A DNA stretch of 64,000 bases from Pseudomonas mosselii (GTDB lineage: Bacteria; Pseudomonadota; Gammaproteobacteria; Pseudomonadales; Pseudomonadaceae). The stretch covers positions 62,001 through 126,000 of the forward strand of contig NZ_QJRP01000011.1 in NCBI RefSeq assembly GCF_003205295.1. Reading direction: 5' to 3'. The notes beneath the pieces were generated by a model. The model made no database searches. It was given only the letters and a program-made list of their open reading frames with translations, and had not been told where the DNA came from. The position numbers and the translations under genes were made by a program. Positions 8,205-17,248 of the stretch are shown here, in pieces. The first letter of the stretch is position 1. Each line of letters begins with the position of its first letter.

Positions 8205-9446
8205 TCAGGAAGGTTGGGCCGCCAGGCGATTGCTGACGCTGCGCCCCAGCACCAGCACCGTGACAAAGCCGCAGCCCACCAGCGCCGTGGCCAGGCTGAA
8301 CAGCACCGCGCTGCCCATCTGGTCGACGATCCGCCCACCGAAGAACGAGCCCAGGGCGATGATCACCTGGAACATGGCGACGAACAGCGGCATGCCGCGC
8401 TCCACATCCTTGGGCGCCACGACGAACATCCAGATGCTGGCGCAGGCCGGGAAGGCGCCGAAGGCGAAGCCCCAGAGCGCGATCAGCATCGCCGCGCCGG
8501 TGAGGCTGGTGGCGAAGTAGGGGAACAGCGCGGTGCCGACGCCGATCATCAAGGCAACCAGCATCAGGGTGTAGCGCACGCTCTGGTTGGCGGCGAAACC
8601 GGCGAAGACATTGCCCAGCACCCCGGCCACGCCGTAGAGCAGCAACAGCGAGCCGATCATCGGCCCGTCGAAGCCGGCGTTGTGCTTGAAGAACGGCGCG
8701 ACGTAGGTGTACGCGGCAAAGTGCGCCAGGCCGATCAGCAACACCGCGATCAGGCCAACCCGCGCCTGCGGATTGACGAACAGTGCCGGCAGGTCGCTGA
8801 TGCGGATGGCCTTCTCCGGGTTGAGCCGCGGCAGCAGCAGGACCTGCGCCAGCAGCACCGGCACGCCGACCAGCGCGGTGACTAGGAAGGTCATGCGCCA
8901 GCCCATGAGCCCGCTCAGCCAGGTGCCCACGGGCACGCCGAGCACGGTGGCCAAGGTCACGCCGACCATGATGATCGAGGTGGCCTGCGCCACGCCCACG
9001 CCCTTGGGCGCCAGGCGGCCGCTCAGGGCGATCGCGGTCGCCCAGAAACCACCGATGCTGATGCCCAGCAGCACCCGGCCGAACAGCAGCAGGCCGAAGT
9101 CGGTGGCGTAGGCCACCACCGCGTTGGCGACGATCATGATCAGCGTCAGGGCGATCAGCAGGTAGCTTCGGTCGAGGGCGCCGATGCCCACCGACAGCAA
9201 GGGCGCGGCGAGGGCCGCCATGATACCGGGCAGGGTCACCATCAGGCCGGCCTGGCCGGCGCTGATGCCAAGATCAGCGGCGACATCGTTGAGCACGCCC
9301 ACCGGCAGGAATTCGCTGGTCACCAGGGCGAAGGCGCCCACGGCGACCGAGAGAATCGCCAGCCACTGCTGACGGACGCTCTGCTGGCTGTGTTCGGGTG
9401 GGCTGTGGGGGGACGGGTTGGGGCTTGGCATGGTGCGGGCTTCCAT
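8205..9446 (-). CDS. MFS exporter, DHA1 drug/sugar-efflux type
   Basis: A 413-residue protein with about twelve hydrophobic helices. The N-terminal part has the DHA1 features EFLPVGVLNDVAADLGIS after helix 1, and small-residue-rich TLPGIMAALAAPLLS in helix 2. The order of motifs resembles the AraJ/SotB/YdhP exporters, which move sugars, arabinose or drugs out of the cell by proton antiport. A hydrophilic stretch of about 25 residues precedes helix 1. The start at 9446 is the first of two close candidates (the other is at 9431). It is transcribed away from the GFA gene, leaving about 180 bases for two promoters. The substrate is not predictable. Confidence 0.85.
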   Translation of the reverse strand: MEARTMPSPNPSPHSPPEHSQQSVRQQWLAILSVAVGAFALVTSEFLPVGVLNDVAADLGISAGQAGLMVTLPGIMAALAAPLLSVGIGALDRSYLLIALTLIMIVANAVVAYATDFGLLLFGRVLLGISIGGFWATAIALSGRLAPKGVGVAQATSIIMVGVTLATVLGVPVGTWLSGLMGWRMTFLVTALVGVPVLLAQVLLLPRLNPEKAIRISDLPALFVNPQARVGLIAVLLIGLAHFAAYTYVAPFFKHNAGFDGPMIGSLLLLYGVAGVLGNVFAGFAANQSVRYTLMLVALMIGVGTALFPYFATSLTGAAMLIALWGFAFGAFPACASIWMFVVAPKDVERGMPLFVAMFQVIIALGSFFGGRIVDQMGSAVLFSLATALVGCGFVTVLVLGRSVSNRLAAQPS

Positions 9447-9628
9447 AGGGGACTGTCGCCTGGGACAGGCGCTGCAGCGAGGGGAAAACGGGGAAGGGAT
9501 TATAGGGGGTGGATTTTGCAGCTCGACAGGCGGGCGGCTTGATAGTAATCATCAGTGGGATCGATGGGTGGCTTGGGGTAGAGCGTTTGGCCATCCGTCT
9601 CAAGGTTTTGGCCTGCACGGAAGGACAT

Positions 9629-10030
9629 ATGACAGAGGCACACCAAGGAAGCTGCCTGTGCGCAGCGGTCAGCTACGAGCTGCTCACGCCACCCAAGGCC
9701 GTGAGTCATTGTCACTGCAGCCAGTGCCGCAAAGGTCACGGGGCTGCATTCGGGTCATATGGCAGCGTGCCGCGCAGCGCACTTCGTGTACTTCGCGGGG
9801 CCGACAGCATCAAGGCCTACGCCTCTTCGCAGACAGTGTTACGCGAGTTCTGCGGGGCGTGTGGCTCGACGTTGTTCTGGTCACGATCCGAAGGTGAGTT
9901 CGCCGACTGGATCTCTATCGCGCTGGGTACACTTGATACACCGTTCCAGCCATGCAAGCAAAAGCACGTTTACATCGATTCTGCGGTGCCCTGGTATACG
10001 CCATCCAGTTATTGTCCCGAGGCCGACTGA
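9629..10030 (+). CDS. GFA-family zinc protein (glutathione-dependent formaldehyde-activating fold)
   Basis: A 133-residue protein with the GFA cysteine pattern: GSCLCAAVSYEL near the N-terminus, CHCSQCRKGHGAAF, and FCGACGSTLFW. These cysteines bind structural and catalytic zinc in the Gfa/CENP-V fold. Most bacterial members have no proven substrate, and formaldehyde-glutathione chemistry is not established for them. The ATG at 9629 follows AAGGA at a suitable distance and begins directly before the domain; the frame upstream is low in family content. It may be read with the following serine hydrolase gene, whose start lies 78 bases downstream. Confidence 0.85.
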   Translation: MTEAHQGSCLCAAVSYELLTPPKAVSHCHCSQCRKGHGAAFGSYGSVPRSALRVLRGADSIKAYASSQTVLREFCGACGSTLFWSRSEGEFADWISIALGTLDTPFQPCKQKHVYIDSAVPWYTPSSYCPEAD

Positions 10031-10107
10031 CGGCTTGCATCGCCGGAGTGGGTATGTTGTTGCCTCTACGCTTGTTTACTGGCTTGTCATCACTGCTTGA
10101 GTACTCG

Positions 10108-10998
10108 ATGCTGATTTCCACGCTTTCCAACGGTCGATTCATTACGCCATCGCTCCAGGCCGAACCCTGTGTGCCATGGTGGAGTTTCACCAAGACGGTG
10201 TTGGCCGCGACCGCCCTGACTCTGGTGCGCGACGGACGACTCGCCCTGGACGCCGCGCTTCCTGAAACCACGTACACCTTGCGTCAGCTTCTGCGTCACG
10301 AGGCGGGCCTCGCGGATTATGGCGAGCTTCCCGAGTACCACGCGGCGGTTGCCAATCATGAATCCGCGTGGTCCGTGGACGAGATGATGCAGCGACTGGA
10401 TGGCGCTCGGCTTCGCTACGACCCTGGAGCGGGTTGGCGCTACTCGAATGTGGGCTACATGCTGGTAGCCAGGCTCATCGAACGTGCCACAGGCCTGCCG
10501 CTTGAAGAGGCGCTCAGGCAGCAAGTTCTGGCTCCACTTGGCATCTTGTCGGTTCGCTTGGCAACGAAACGCTCAGACCGGCACGGTGACTATCTCGGTC
10601 ATTCGTTGAACTACGATCCTGGCTGGGTCTACCACGGGTTGCTGATCGGCCCTGTTTCCCAGGCTGCCCTTTTCCTGGATCGCCTGCTTGCCGGGACACT
10701 TCTTCCGGACAACCTGCTCCAGGAAATGCAGGCAACGAAGGTATTGGGTGGGCCAATGGCCGGCCGGCCGTGGATCGCACCAGGCTATGCCCTGGGTCTG
10801 ATGCGCGGGACGATCGAGGGCGGCCTGACGCTGGTTGGGCATACCGGGTGTGGCCCCGGTAGTGTGGTGGCGGTCTATCGATGTGCGGTTGGGGAGGCCG
10901 CCGTGTGTTGCGCAGTGTTTTCGATAGCGTCGGAGGAAGGACGTATCGAGGCGCTGGTCGCTCAGGAGATAAGCAAGGTGCTTGAGGCTGTGCGCTGA
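10108..10998 (+). CDS. Beta-lactamase-fold serine hydrolase
   Basis: About 296 residues with the class C beta-lactamase/esterase fold. The catalytic SxxK is S26-F-T-K29 in PWWSFTKTVL, the second motif is YSN in GWRYSNVGYMLVARLIE, and the third is HTG in LVGHTGCGPG. RQLLRHEAGLADYGELPEY is the usual loop before the second motif. No clear signal peptide is seen, so the protein may be cytoplasmic. The start at 10108 is preferred since the family core begins there, but the ribosome site is weak and upstream starts are possible. Substrates of this family range from peptides to esters; none can be named here. Confidence 0.75.
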   Translation: MLISTLSNGRFITPSLQAEPCVPWWSFTKTVLAATALTLVRDGRLALDAALPETTYTLRQLLRHEAGLADYGELPEYHAAVANHESAWSVDEMMQRLDGARLRYDPGAGWRYSNVGYMLVARLIERATGLPLEEALRQQVLAPLGILSVRLATKRSDRHGDYLGHSLNYDPGWVYHGLLIGPVSQAALFLDRLLAGTLLPDNLLQEMQATKVLGGPMAGRPWIAPGYALGLMRGTIEGGLTLVGHTGCGPGSVVAVYRCAVGEAAVCCAVFSIASEEGRIEALVAQEISKVLEAVR

Positions 10999-11241
10999 GG
11001 CTGCCTGGTTCTTGTTCCGCTTTCAATGGATATCACTTGCTGCCCGATTCAATACCCATTTCGGATTGGTAACGGATACACGTGAGCGGCTGCTTCCGAC
11101 CCAAAGCGGACCATCATGAAGCGCAGTAATCGGCCAAATGCGGCCGCTCGGGTGTACCTACAAATCAAGTGGCAATTGCCGAAACAATGGATTCGGATAA
11201 ACACCAGCTTGGGCTCAGACGCCCTTGTCACGAGCTTTACA

Positions 11242-12741
11242 CTATTCCGTGTGGTACTTGTCCCAGAGCTTGTTCCGGAATCGCCCTCCTGGATCGACTT
11301 GCGCTTTGAGTGCTAACAGGCGGCGCGCGTTTGGGTAGGCACTTGAGAACTGTTCCTGCGTGGCATGCAGTTGGTAGGGCAGATAGTAAGTACCGCCAAG
11401 CAACAGCGCAGCGTTGATGAGTTCGCGTGTCCACACGCCAACTGCCTCGCGATCATCCACCCCAACGCGCTGCCAATAATAGAGCACGAATGAAAACACT
11501 TCTTCGCCTGCCCAGGACAGAAACGAGTCGGGGTCGGCCGGAGCGTGTCGGATGGAGATATTAACGGCGTCAACGCGGTGCGCCTGAAGGATGGCGGCTA
11601 TTTGCTTTACGAACGCATTGAACTGTGTCACTGGCACAAAATATTCTTGCAACGCATAGGTACTGTTTCGGGTTGCAATGGGGCCAAGCGAAGCGACATC
11701 CGCACTGGCCTCGTAGTTGCGCCGTACGACCGGCTGATTGAGATAGCGCAGTGGATCGACCACATCCTTGCGAATCATTGGGCCACCGGGAAGCTTGGTC
11801 ACACTCCACATGACGGTCTGGTTGATTTTGTACGATTGCCCCGGCGCCACCAGCCTTTCTGCGACGGTCAACGCTTTGTCCGAGGCACGCCAAGTGACGG
11901 AAGTAGCCATGTCGAAATAAGGGGGGGCCAAATCGGCATTATGCAGGATAGCCTGTTCGTTCTCGCGGACGTGCTCATTGAAAAAACGCGGGTAATCAGC
12001 AACTGGCATGCGGCGTATCTGACGTTCAATTGTGATGTTGGACGCAAGGTCCAGTTCGACCTCAGTGATCACCCCTATCGCACCGTAGCCACCGATAGCA
12101 GCGTAGAACAGGTCGGAATTTGCGGTGCGGGACGCTTCTACTACCGAACCGTCCGCAAGCACCAGTTGCAGAGAGCGCACAGAGTTGATGACTGGACCTG
12201 CGCCGACATAGCGTCCATGAGCATTGACTGACAGCGATCCGCCGACGGTGAAGTTGGCATAACTCTGCATGATTTTTATCGAGAGGTCGTCCGGGTCTAT
12301 GACCGACTGCAGGTCACGCCAACGCATCCCTGTTTGCACGCGTATGACCCTGCTCTCAGGCGAATATCGGATCACCTGATTAAACTGACGCATGTCGAGG
12401 TGCAGGCTGTTTTCGGTAGCAATCTGCCCCCCCATGCTATAGCGGCCACCACCGATGCTGACTGGTCCTGACGACATAGCGAGCGCCCGCTGTATTTCGC
12501 CCGTGGTGCGAGGTGCGAACAAACGGTTGACCCAAATCGGATTGAGCATCGTCACATCGTTCACCAAGACGCCCGATGGTGCGGCCCATAACGACCACGG
12601 TGAAAGCACACTGACGGCAATCCCGGTCATCCCGGCCTGGAGTAGATGGCGCCGAGTGAGAATAGGCGACGACTCTGAAACGGCGTGCTGTTGCGTACTA
12701 TCGATCAATTGCGCTCCCTCGCTGTGAATCAAAAATAACAT
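11242..12741 (-). CDS. Tat-exported FAD-linked oxidoreductase (VAO/PCMH fold)
   Basis: A 499-residue protein. Near residue 29 the twin-arginine motif LTRRHLLQAG is followed by a hydrophobic stretch and WAAPSG, consistent with Tat export. The FAD-binding PCMH domain is seen from PVSIGGGRYSMGGQ through SIKIMQSYANFTVGGSLSV to GGYGAIGVITEVELDL. The C-terminal part ends with YPNARRLLALKAQVDPGGRF, the closing pattern of aldonolactone- and sugar-oxidase-like enzymes. ATG 12741 is preceded by an AAGG ribosome site. It converges with the serine hydrolase gene. The substrate is not known; a periplasmic oxidase of a sugar, lactone or alcohol is the best guess. Confidence 0.8.
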   Translation of the reverse strand: MLFLIHSEGAQLIDSTQQHAVSESSPILTRRHLLQAGMTGIAVSVLSPWSLWAAPSGVLVNDVTMLNPIWVNRLFAPRTTGEIQRALAMSSGPVSIGGGRYSMGGQIATENSLHLDMRQFNQVIRYSPESRVIRVQTGMRWRDLQSVIDPDDLSIKIMQSYANFTVGGSLSVNAHGRYVGAGPVINSVRSLQLVLADGSVVEASRTANSDLFYAAIGGYGAIGVITEVELDLASNITIERQIRRMPVADYPRFFNEHVRENEQAILHNADLAPPYFDMATSVTWRASDKALTVAERLVAPGQSYKINQTVMWSVTKLPGGPMIRKDVVDPLRYLNQPVVRRNYEASADVASLGPIATRNSTYALQEYFVPVTQFNAFVKQIAAILQAHRVDAVNISIRHAPADPDSFLSWAGEEVFSFVLYYWQRVGVDDREAVGVWTRELINAALLLGGTYYLPYQLHATQEQFSSAYPNARRLLALKAQVDPGGRFRNKLWDKYHTE

Positions 12742-12811
12742 GCGCCTTGGGACTTCAATGCAGGCTAGTGTCCTGTCTCGGAAATACGTTCTCTTTTGGC
12801 GAGACAGGAGA

Positions 12812-13165
12812 CTAGGTCCGCAGCCAGTAGTAGAGGTCGCTAATCGACTGCATGTGCTGAGAGAGCTGGTTGTCGGATTCAGGATCTGCAATGGCAACTC
12901 GGCGAGCCCAGAGCGGGAACCACTCGCTATCACGCACATCGCTATCGCGAGGCTCTCGCACATTCTTCGACATGCTTCGCTCGCAGGCACCGAATTGGAC
13001 GAAGTTCACCTGTGCCTCAATCAAACTGCATCTATTCGGGCCACCCTCCTGGTGAGGGTAGTAGAGCTGGAACACGTCATCCTCCCAGAAACAAATTGGG
13101 CAGATGTCGTATGACCCTGGGGGTTCCTCGAAGACTGCATATCCGCAGCATGGGCACGTAAACAT
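12812..13165 (-). CDS. CPCC-family cysteine-rich protein
   Basis: A 117-residue protein starting MFTCPCCGYAVFEEPPGSYD and continuing CPICFWEDD, the signature of the Cys-rich CPCC family, which probably binds zinc through paired CxxC motifs. Downstream motifs NRCSLIEAQVNF and FGACERSM are also typical. The ATG at 13165 lies two bases after the stop of the helicase-nuclease gene, so translation is likely coupled and the two proteins are likely to work together or share regulation. CPCC proteins occur often among polymorphic-toxin and defence loci, but no specific activity is established. Confidence 0.8.
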   Translation of the reverse strand: MFTCPCCGYAVFEEPPGSYDICPICFWEDDVFQLYYPHQEGGPNRCSLIEAQVNFVQFGACERSMSKNVREPRDSDVRDSEWFPLWARRVAIADPESDNQLSQHMQSISDLYYWLRT

Positions 13166-13167
13166 AC

Positions 13168-15879
13168 CTATGCGTCCAGAGCAGGCCTGGCCCACTGCGC
13201 CAGAAACTCGGCAATTCTGCGCTCAATACCACTCTCCACCGTCCGCAGCCGCAGAATGGGAAGGCCACTGGCAGCCAGAATCTCATTCTTCCTGGCGTCC
13301 CGAGCGGCCTGCACGGGGTGGTCGTGATATCCGCCATCGACCTCGATCACCCCAACCGGGGTCTTGCCCACTTTGAAATAGATGACGAAATCGCAACTGG
13401 CGCGGCTCATGAACGCCCGCTGGGATTGCGTCCACTCGGGGTTGCTCGGCGATGCGAGCATGTCCAGCTTGATCTGCGTATGGAACGTCAACGCATCGCA
13501 CGCCGGGGCCGAGAGCGCTTCGCGCAGCAACTGCGCCACGATCTGCTCGGACTTGTAGCGTGAATCCTCGGGCCGCAGTCGGGCGTTCAGGCGTTCCCGG
13601 GACTGGTCGTACTCGCGGTACAACAAGTCGAATGCCGACACCACTGGCGCACGCACGATCTGCTCGTCCTGCGCGTAATAGCTGATGTAGCGGATCAGCG
13701 CGGCAATGTGGCCATTGTTCTCGGTGAACACCTCGTCACCAGTCACCAGGGTGAAGCGATGTTTGGCCCGCGACACCGCCACGTTGATCATGCGCGGGTC
13801 GTCGACGAAATCCAGGCGTCCTTGCGTCTGGTTGTAGCGCTTCTTGTCCAGCACGGTGGAAAAGACGATCTCGTCGCACTCGCGCCCTTGGAACTTGTGC
13901 ACCGTGTCTTTGACGAAGTTCGCCGGCAAGTGCTTGTCGCAGAGGTTGACCTGTGCCCGGAACGGGGCGATGTAACCGCGGCCTTCACCGTCCACTGCGA
14001 CGGATTGCCCCTCGTCTTCGAGCACCTTGAGCAAGGAATCCAGCTCCCGAAGGTTGGTGTTCTTGCGTGCGTGGTTGCCCTTGGCGGTCACCACCAGGCG
14101 CAGGGACTCCTCGCCGTTGTCCACGGTCATCGGCACCAATGCGTTGTCATAGAACTGCTGGTTGCAGAACTGGATGATCCTGGGGTGGCAGCGGTAATGC
14201 TCCTTGAGCAACGTCCTTGGCAGTGCCTCCTGGAACACGGCAATGCACGAATCCAGCAGGCTGTAGTGCTCGCAATCGTAGGCCTCGGCCGGCGCCCGCA
14301 GCCCCAGCTTCACGGGGATGTGCGGCAACTGGCGGTTGTCGCCGACGACGATCAGGTTCTTGGCGCAGCCCAGCGGCAGGATGCCCGGCACGATGTCCTG
14401 CAAGGAAGCTTCGTCGATGATCACGTAGTCGAGGATCGCCCCCGGCGCGATCGAGTTGACGATCGAGTGCGTGCCGCTGCCCAGGATAGGGAAACGCTGC
14501 ACGAAGGCATCAAAGTCCCTGCGGTAGGTCTTGACATCGAAGCTGTCTCGCGGCGGAACCTGACCTTGCAGATGCTGCTTCAGATGCTGCATCGATGCGG
14601 TTGTCAGCTCTTTGAGCAAGGCCGTGAAGTTTGCGCGCGCCAAGGATTCACGGCACGCCCGCAGCTCGGTTTCCTTATCCTGCAGCGACTTGTCGTAGTA
14701 ATGCATCTGCAGGGCATGGAACGCGGCCATGCGCGCCTCGCCCTCGGCGAACGGCTTGGTGCGAAAGACTCTGAATTGGAACAGCAGCTCGATGCGGTCC
14801 TTGAGCTTCACGCGGTGCTCGCCCAGGTGCGCCAGGTAGGCCATGAGGTCGGCAGTCTTGCGTGGGGTCAGCCCGTACTTGTCCAACGAGCCTGTGGCCG
14901 GCACACCGTTTTCTGCCTGCCACTGCTGCAGGTAGCGCCGCTCGATGACCAGCTCGTCCAGTTCGATCTGCAGTTGTGCTGCCCGGTTGTGGTCGTGCAG
15001 ATGCTGCTTCAGGCGGGTCAGCAAGCCCTGGATCTCTTCCAGGGACGGTGCCGGCCCGGGTGGGCTGGAGGGCCATACAGGCAGGTCGTCGAAGAAGGCT
15101 TCGCGGTTTTCCTTGTTGCCAAGCTTGGCGACCAGGTAGCCCAGGCCGCATTTCTCCAGCTTTTCGTAGACGTTTGCCACGGCCGCATTGTTGTTGGACA
15201 GCACCGCCACTGTTTGCCCGCGCAACAGGATATTGGCGAGGATGTTGAGGATGGTCTGGGTCTTGCCGGTTCCCGGTGGGCCTTCGATCACGCTGACTTG
15301 CGCGCTGAATGCCCGCTCGACGGCCTGATACTGGCTTTCGTTCAACCCGAACGGATAAATGAGCCCCTGACCTGGGTCGAGCGTGCCATTGCGCCCGGTG
15401 CAATAGGCTTGCAAGGCAGTGCTGGCGATGGCGGGCAGTTTTCCAAGCTGAGTCACGACGTTGCTGGCTATGTCACGATCAGCCTTCGACTGCGCTTGAG
15501 CGTGTCGGGCATTCGCAACCGTAGTGAAGTAATCGAAGACCGGCGTGTCCTTGATCGAGGTAGGGGCGGTGAAGACGATGCCGTCCATCTTGTGGACATA
15601 GGGCCGGGTGCCGCCCGGATAGTGCACCACGGCATATCGCTCGCCGTAGATCACTGCTTTGTCGATGGGTTTGACGATCGTGCTGCCAGGTTTGGTCAGC
15701 AGTACATTGCTCAACTCGCGGGAAGGTGACACGCGGCAGTTACTGAGCGGGCGGGTGTATTTTTTACTGGAGGGGAAATGACAGGTCAGTTCCAGTGCTT
15801 CGAACTTTTCGCTCCAGCGAATCGCCCAGTCGCTGATCTTTGCGGTCTTGTCCTCACCATCCACCTGAATCGAAGCCAT
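13168..15879 (-). CDS. Superfamily 1 helicase fused to DUF2726 nuclease-like domain
   Basis: A 903-residue protein. Helicase motifs of the Upf1/DNA2 branch are clear: Walker A GPPGTGKT at residues 200-207, Walker B VIIDEAS, motif III VVGDNRQLPHIP, HYRCHP, the FQGRECDEIVFSTV box and NVAVSRAKHRFTLVTGD. A long insert separates motifs Ia and II. The last 120 residues form a DUF2726/restriction-endonuclease-like domain with PVGVIEVDGGYHD, a following lysine in ARKNEIL and LPILRLRT; Asp and Glu-x-x-His positions could hold metal. Such helicase-nuclease fusions often serve in anti-phage defence or in plasmid control, which is an inference here. It is followed by the coupled CPCC gene. No methylase or other partner is nearby. 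Confidence 0.85.
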   Translation of the reverse strand: MASIQVDGEDKTAKISDWAIRWSEKFEALELTCHFPSSKKYTRPLSNCRVSPSRELSNVLLTKPGSTIVKPIDKAVIYGERYAVVHYPGGTRPYVHKMDGIVFTAPTSIKDTPVFDYFTTVANARHAQAQSKADRDIASNVVTQLGKLPAIASTALQAYCTGRNGTLDPGQGLIYPFGLNESQYQAVERAFSAQVSVIEGPPGTGKTQTILNILANILLRGQTVAVLSNNNAAVANVYEKLEKCGLGYLVAKLGNKENREAFFDDLPVWPSSPPGPAPSLEEIQGLLTRLKQHLHDHNRAAQLQIELDELVIERRYLQQWQAENGVPATGSLDKYGLTPRKTADLMAYLAHLGEHRVKLKDRIELLFQFRVFRTKPFAEGEARMAAFHALQMHYYDKSLQDKETELRACRESLARANFTALLKELTTASMQHLKQHLQGQVPPRDSFDVKTYRRDFDAFVQRFPILGSGTHSIVNSIAPGAILDYVIIDEASLQDIVPGILPLGCAKNLIVVGDNRQLPHIPVKLGLRAPAEAYDCEHYSLLDSCIAVFQEALPRTLLKEHYRCHPRIIQFCNQQFYDNALVPMTVDNGEESLRLVVTAKGNHARKNTNLRELDSLLKVLEDEGQSVAVDGEGRGYIAPFRAQVNLCDKHLPANFVKDTVHKFQGRECDEIVFSTVLDKKRYNQTQGRLDFVDDPRMINVAVSRAKHRFTLVTGDEVFTENNGHIAALIRYISYYAQDEQIVRAPVVSAFDLLYREYDQSRERLNARLRPEDSRYKSEQIVAQLLREALSAPACDALTFHTQIKLDMLASPSNPEWTQSQRAFMSRASCDFVIYFKVGKTPVGVIEVDGGYHDHPVQAARDARKNEILAASGLPILRLRTVESGIERRIAEFLAQWARPALDA

Positions 15880-16069
15880 ATTCCCTTATTCCTGTACGCA
15901 TGACATTCGGTTACGTCGTGTACCGGATGCTGCTTTCCCTGATTGGTGTCATAGTGCCATTATTGGGTGCAGGTTCGATAGCTGGTGTGTGCGTTTTCCT
16001 GCGGGCATTGAGGTCGATGACGCCTTGGGGATGGCGGAGCAGACTGAGATCTGAAGCGGTGCGGCGACG

Positions 16070-16114
16070 GTTGAAGCATGACCGTCGCTATCCAATCCAT
16101 AGCGGTCCTTCAAC
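16070..16114. repeat. Imperfect intergenic palindrome
   Basis: Outer arms GTTGAAG (16070-16076) and CTTCAAC (16108-16114) enclose inner complementary segments around CGCTAT and ATAGCG. It shares the ATAGCGG core with other palindromes in the window. Confidence 0.5.
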
Positions 16115-16217
16115 ATAAGTGCCTATCGGCCAGAAGCGCTCGGTTGTTTTCATAGATGCACGAGTCTATTACGGCGGTTCACCTCTGGCTGTTTGCTGCT
16201 CTCAGCGTAGGACCGCC

Positions 16218-16261
16218 ATGGGTCGATAGCAGCCGTTCCCGGATGACCGCTTTCGACCCAT
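16218..16261. repeat. Palindrome of the GGGTCGA/TCGACCC family
   Basis: Perfect 9-bp arms ATGGGTCGA (16218-16226) and TCGACCCAT (16253-16261) are followed by AGCGG. Similar units lie at 17692-17741 and 54197-54238, with partial ones near 11090, 18415 and 55020. Confidence 0.6.
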
Positions 16262-16354
16262 AGCGGACATTCAGCGGAAATGGATTGGGTGTCCGCGCAA
16301 TCCTGAAATAGGATGGGCCATCCCCATCCAACATTGCGCACTACAAGCTTATCC

Positions 16355-17176
16355 ATGGAACGAAAAGCAAACCCGTCCTCCGCTGATTGGGTCATACGCA
16401 GCGCCACGCCTGGTAGCGTGGAGCGCATCGAGGCGTGGATTGGCGGCCATGGCTACGACCCCCATCGGCACGATACCTACTCGATAGGCCGTACCCTTGC
16501 CGGCGTACAGAGCTTTCACTACAAAGGGGCGCTGTGCCACGGCGTGCCGGGCAACACCCTGGTGCTGCACCCGGACGAACTCCATGACGGCATGGCCGGC
16601 ACGGATATCGGCTTTCGCTACCGGATGGCCTACATCGATCCTTCGCTGATCCAGAACGTGCTCGGCGGCGAACCGTTGCCGTTCATTGCCGGCGGGCTGT
16701 CCAGCGACCCGCGCCTCTATCGCGCCAGCGAGGCCTTCGTGCAGGCACTGGAGCATCCGCTGGAAACACTGGAGGAGCAGGACGCCATCTATGACCTGGC
16801 CATGGCGCTGCGTGCAGTCGGCGGCAAGCCCCGCGGCCGCAAACGCCTGGACTACCGCTCGGCCGAGCGCGCCAGGGCGTTCATCATGGAGCACCTTAAC
16901 CACGGCATCACACTGGAAATGCTCGAGCAGGCCAGCGGGCGTGAGCAATGGAGCTTGTCACGGGACTTCCGGGCCCTTTACGGCACCAGCCCATACCGTT
17001 TTGTCACGCTACGACGCCTGGACTGTTTTCGCAGGCTGATCCTGGAAGGCTTCACCCTGGTCGATGCCGGCCTAGCTGCAGGCTTTCACGACCAGAGCCA
17101 CATGACCCGACATTTCACTCGCACCTACGGCGTGCCGCCCCTGCGCTGGTTGGAACGCTTGCGGCCTGCCCGCTGA
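16355..17176 (+). CDS. AraC-family transcriptional regulator
   Basis: A 273-residue regulator with an N-terminal cupin-like sensing domain (HGYDPHRHDTYSIG, then GVPGNTLVLHPDELHDG) and a C-terminal pair of helix-turn-helix motifs: ITLEMLEQASGREQWSLSRD and the second helix LVDAGLAAGFHDQSHMTRHF followed by the family mark YGVPPLRW. The domain plan matches AraC proteins that control exporters or small catabolic operons. The ATG at 16355 (MERKAN) was chosen over an upstream in-frame ATG since the sensing domain begins soon after. The next gene in the same direction encodes a cupin protein 72 bases later and may be its target. Confidence 0.87.
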   Translation: MERKANPSSADWVIRSATPGSVERIEAWIGGHGYDPHRHDTYSIGRTLAGVQSFHYKGALCHGVPGNTLVLHPDELHDGMAGTDIGFRYRMAYIDPSLIQNVLGGEPLPFIAGGLSSDPRLYRASEAFVQALEHPLETLEEQDAIYDLAMALRAVGGKPRGRKRLDYRSAERARAFIMEHLNHGITLEMLEQASGREQWSLSRDFRALYGTSPYRFVTLRRLDCFRRLILEGFTLVDAGLAAGFHDQSHMTRHFTRTYGVPPLRWLERLRPAR

Positions 17177-17248
17177 CTTGCAGGATCGTACAAGAGACGC
17201 CTGCTTTCTCTTCGGTAGCCTGGTCACTCTAACTACAGAGGATCTGTC

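Larger units (their letters stand above)
15880..16354. other. Intergenic region with palindromic repeats and a doubtful small ORF
   Basis: This 475-bp gap separates the helicase and AraC genes, which are divergent. It holds two palindromes (16070-16114 and 16218-16261). A frame at 15900-16118 would encode 72 residues with one hydrophobic stretch (LLSLIGVIVPLLGAGSIAG), but it lacks a good ribosome site and its 3' end runs through the first palindrome, so it is probably not a gene. Promoters for both flanking genes must lie here; none stands out. Confidence 0.5.

Noticed and set aside
13708..15729. A 673-codon open frame on the plus strand opposite the helicase gene
   Set aside because: It is antisense to clear helicase motifs, lacks any recognisable domain and is explained by high-GC codon bias, which keeps the opposite strand free of stops.
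12812..15879. Assignment of the helicase/CPCC pair to a named defence system
   Set aside because: The domain set does not match a system I can name with confidence, and no further partner genes are present.
15900..16118. A possible 72-residue membrane protein
   Set aside because: No ribosome site, and its 3' end is formed by an intergenic palindrome; kept only as a remark in the intergenic feature.
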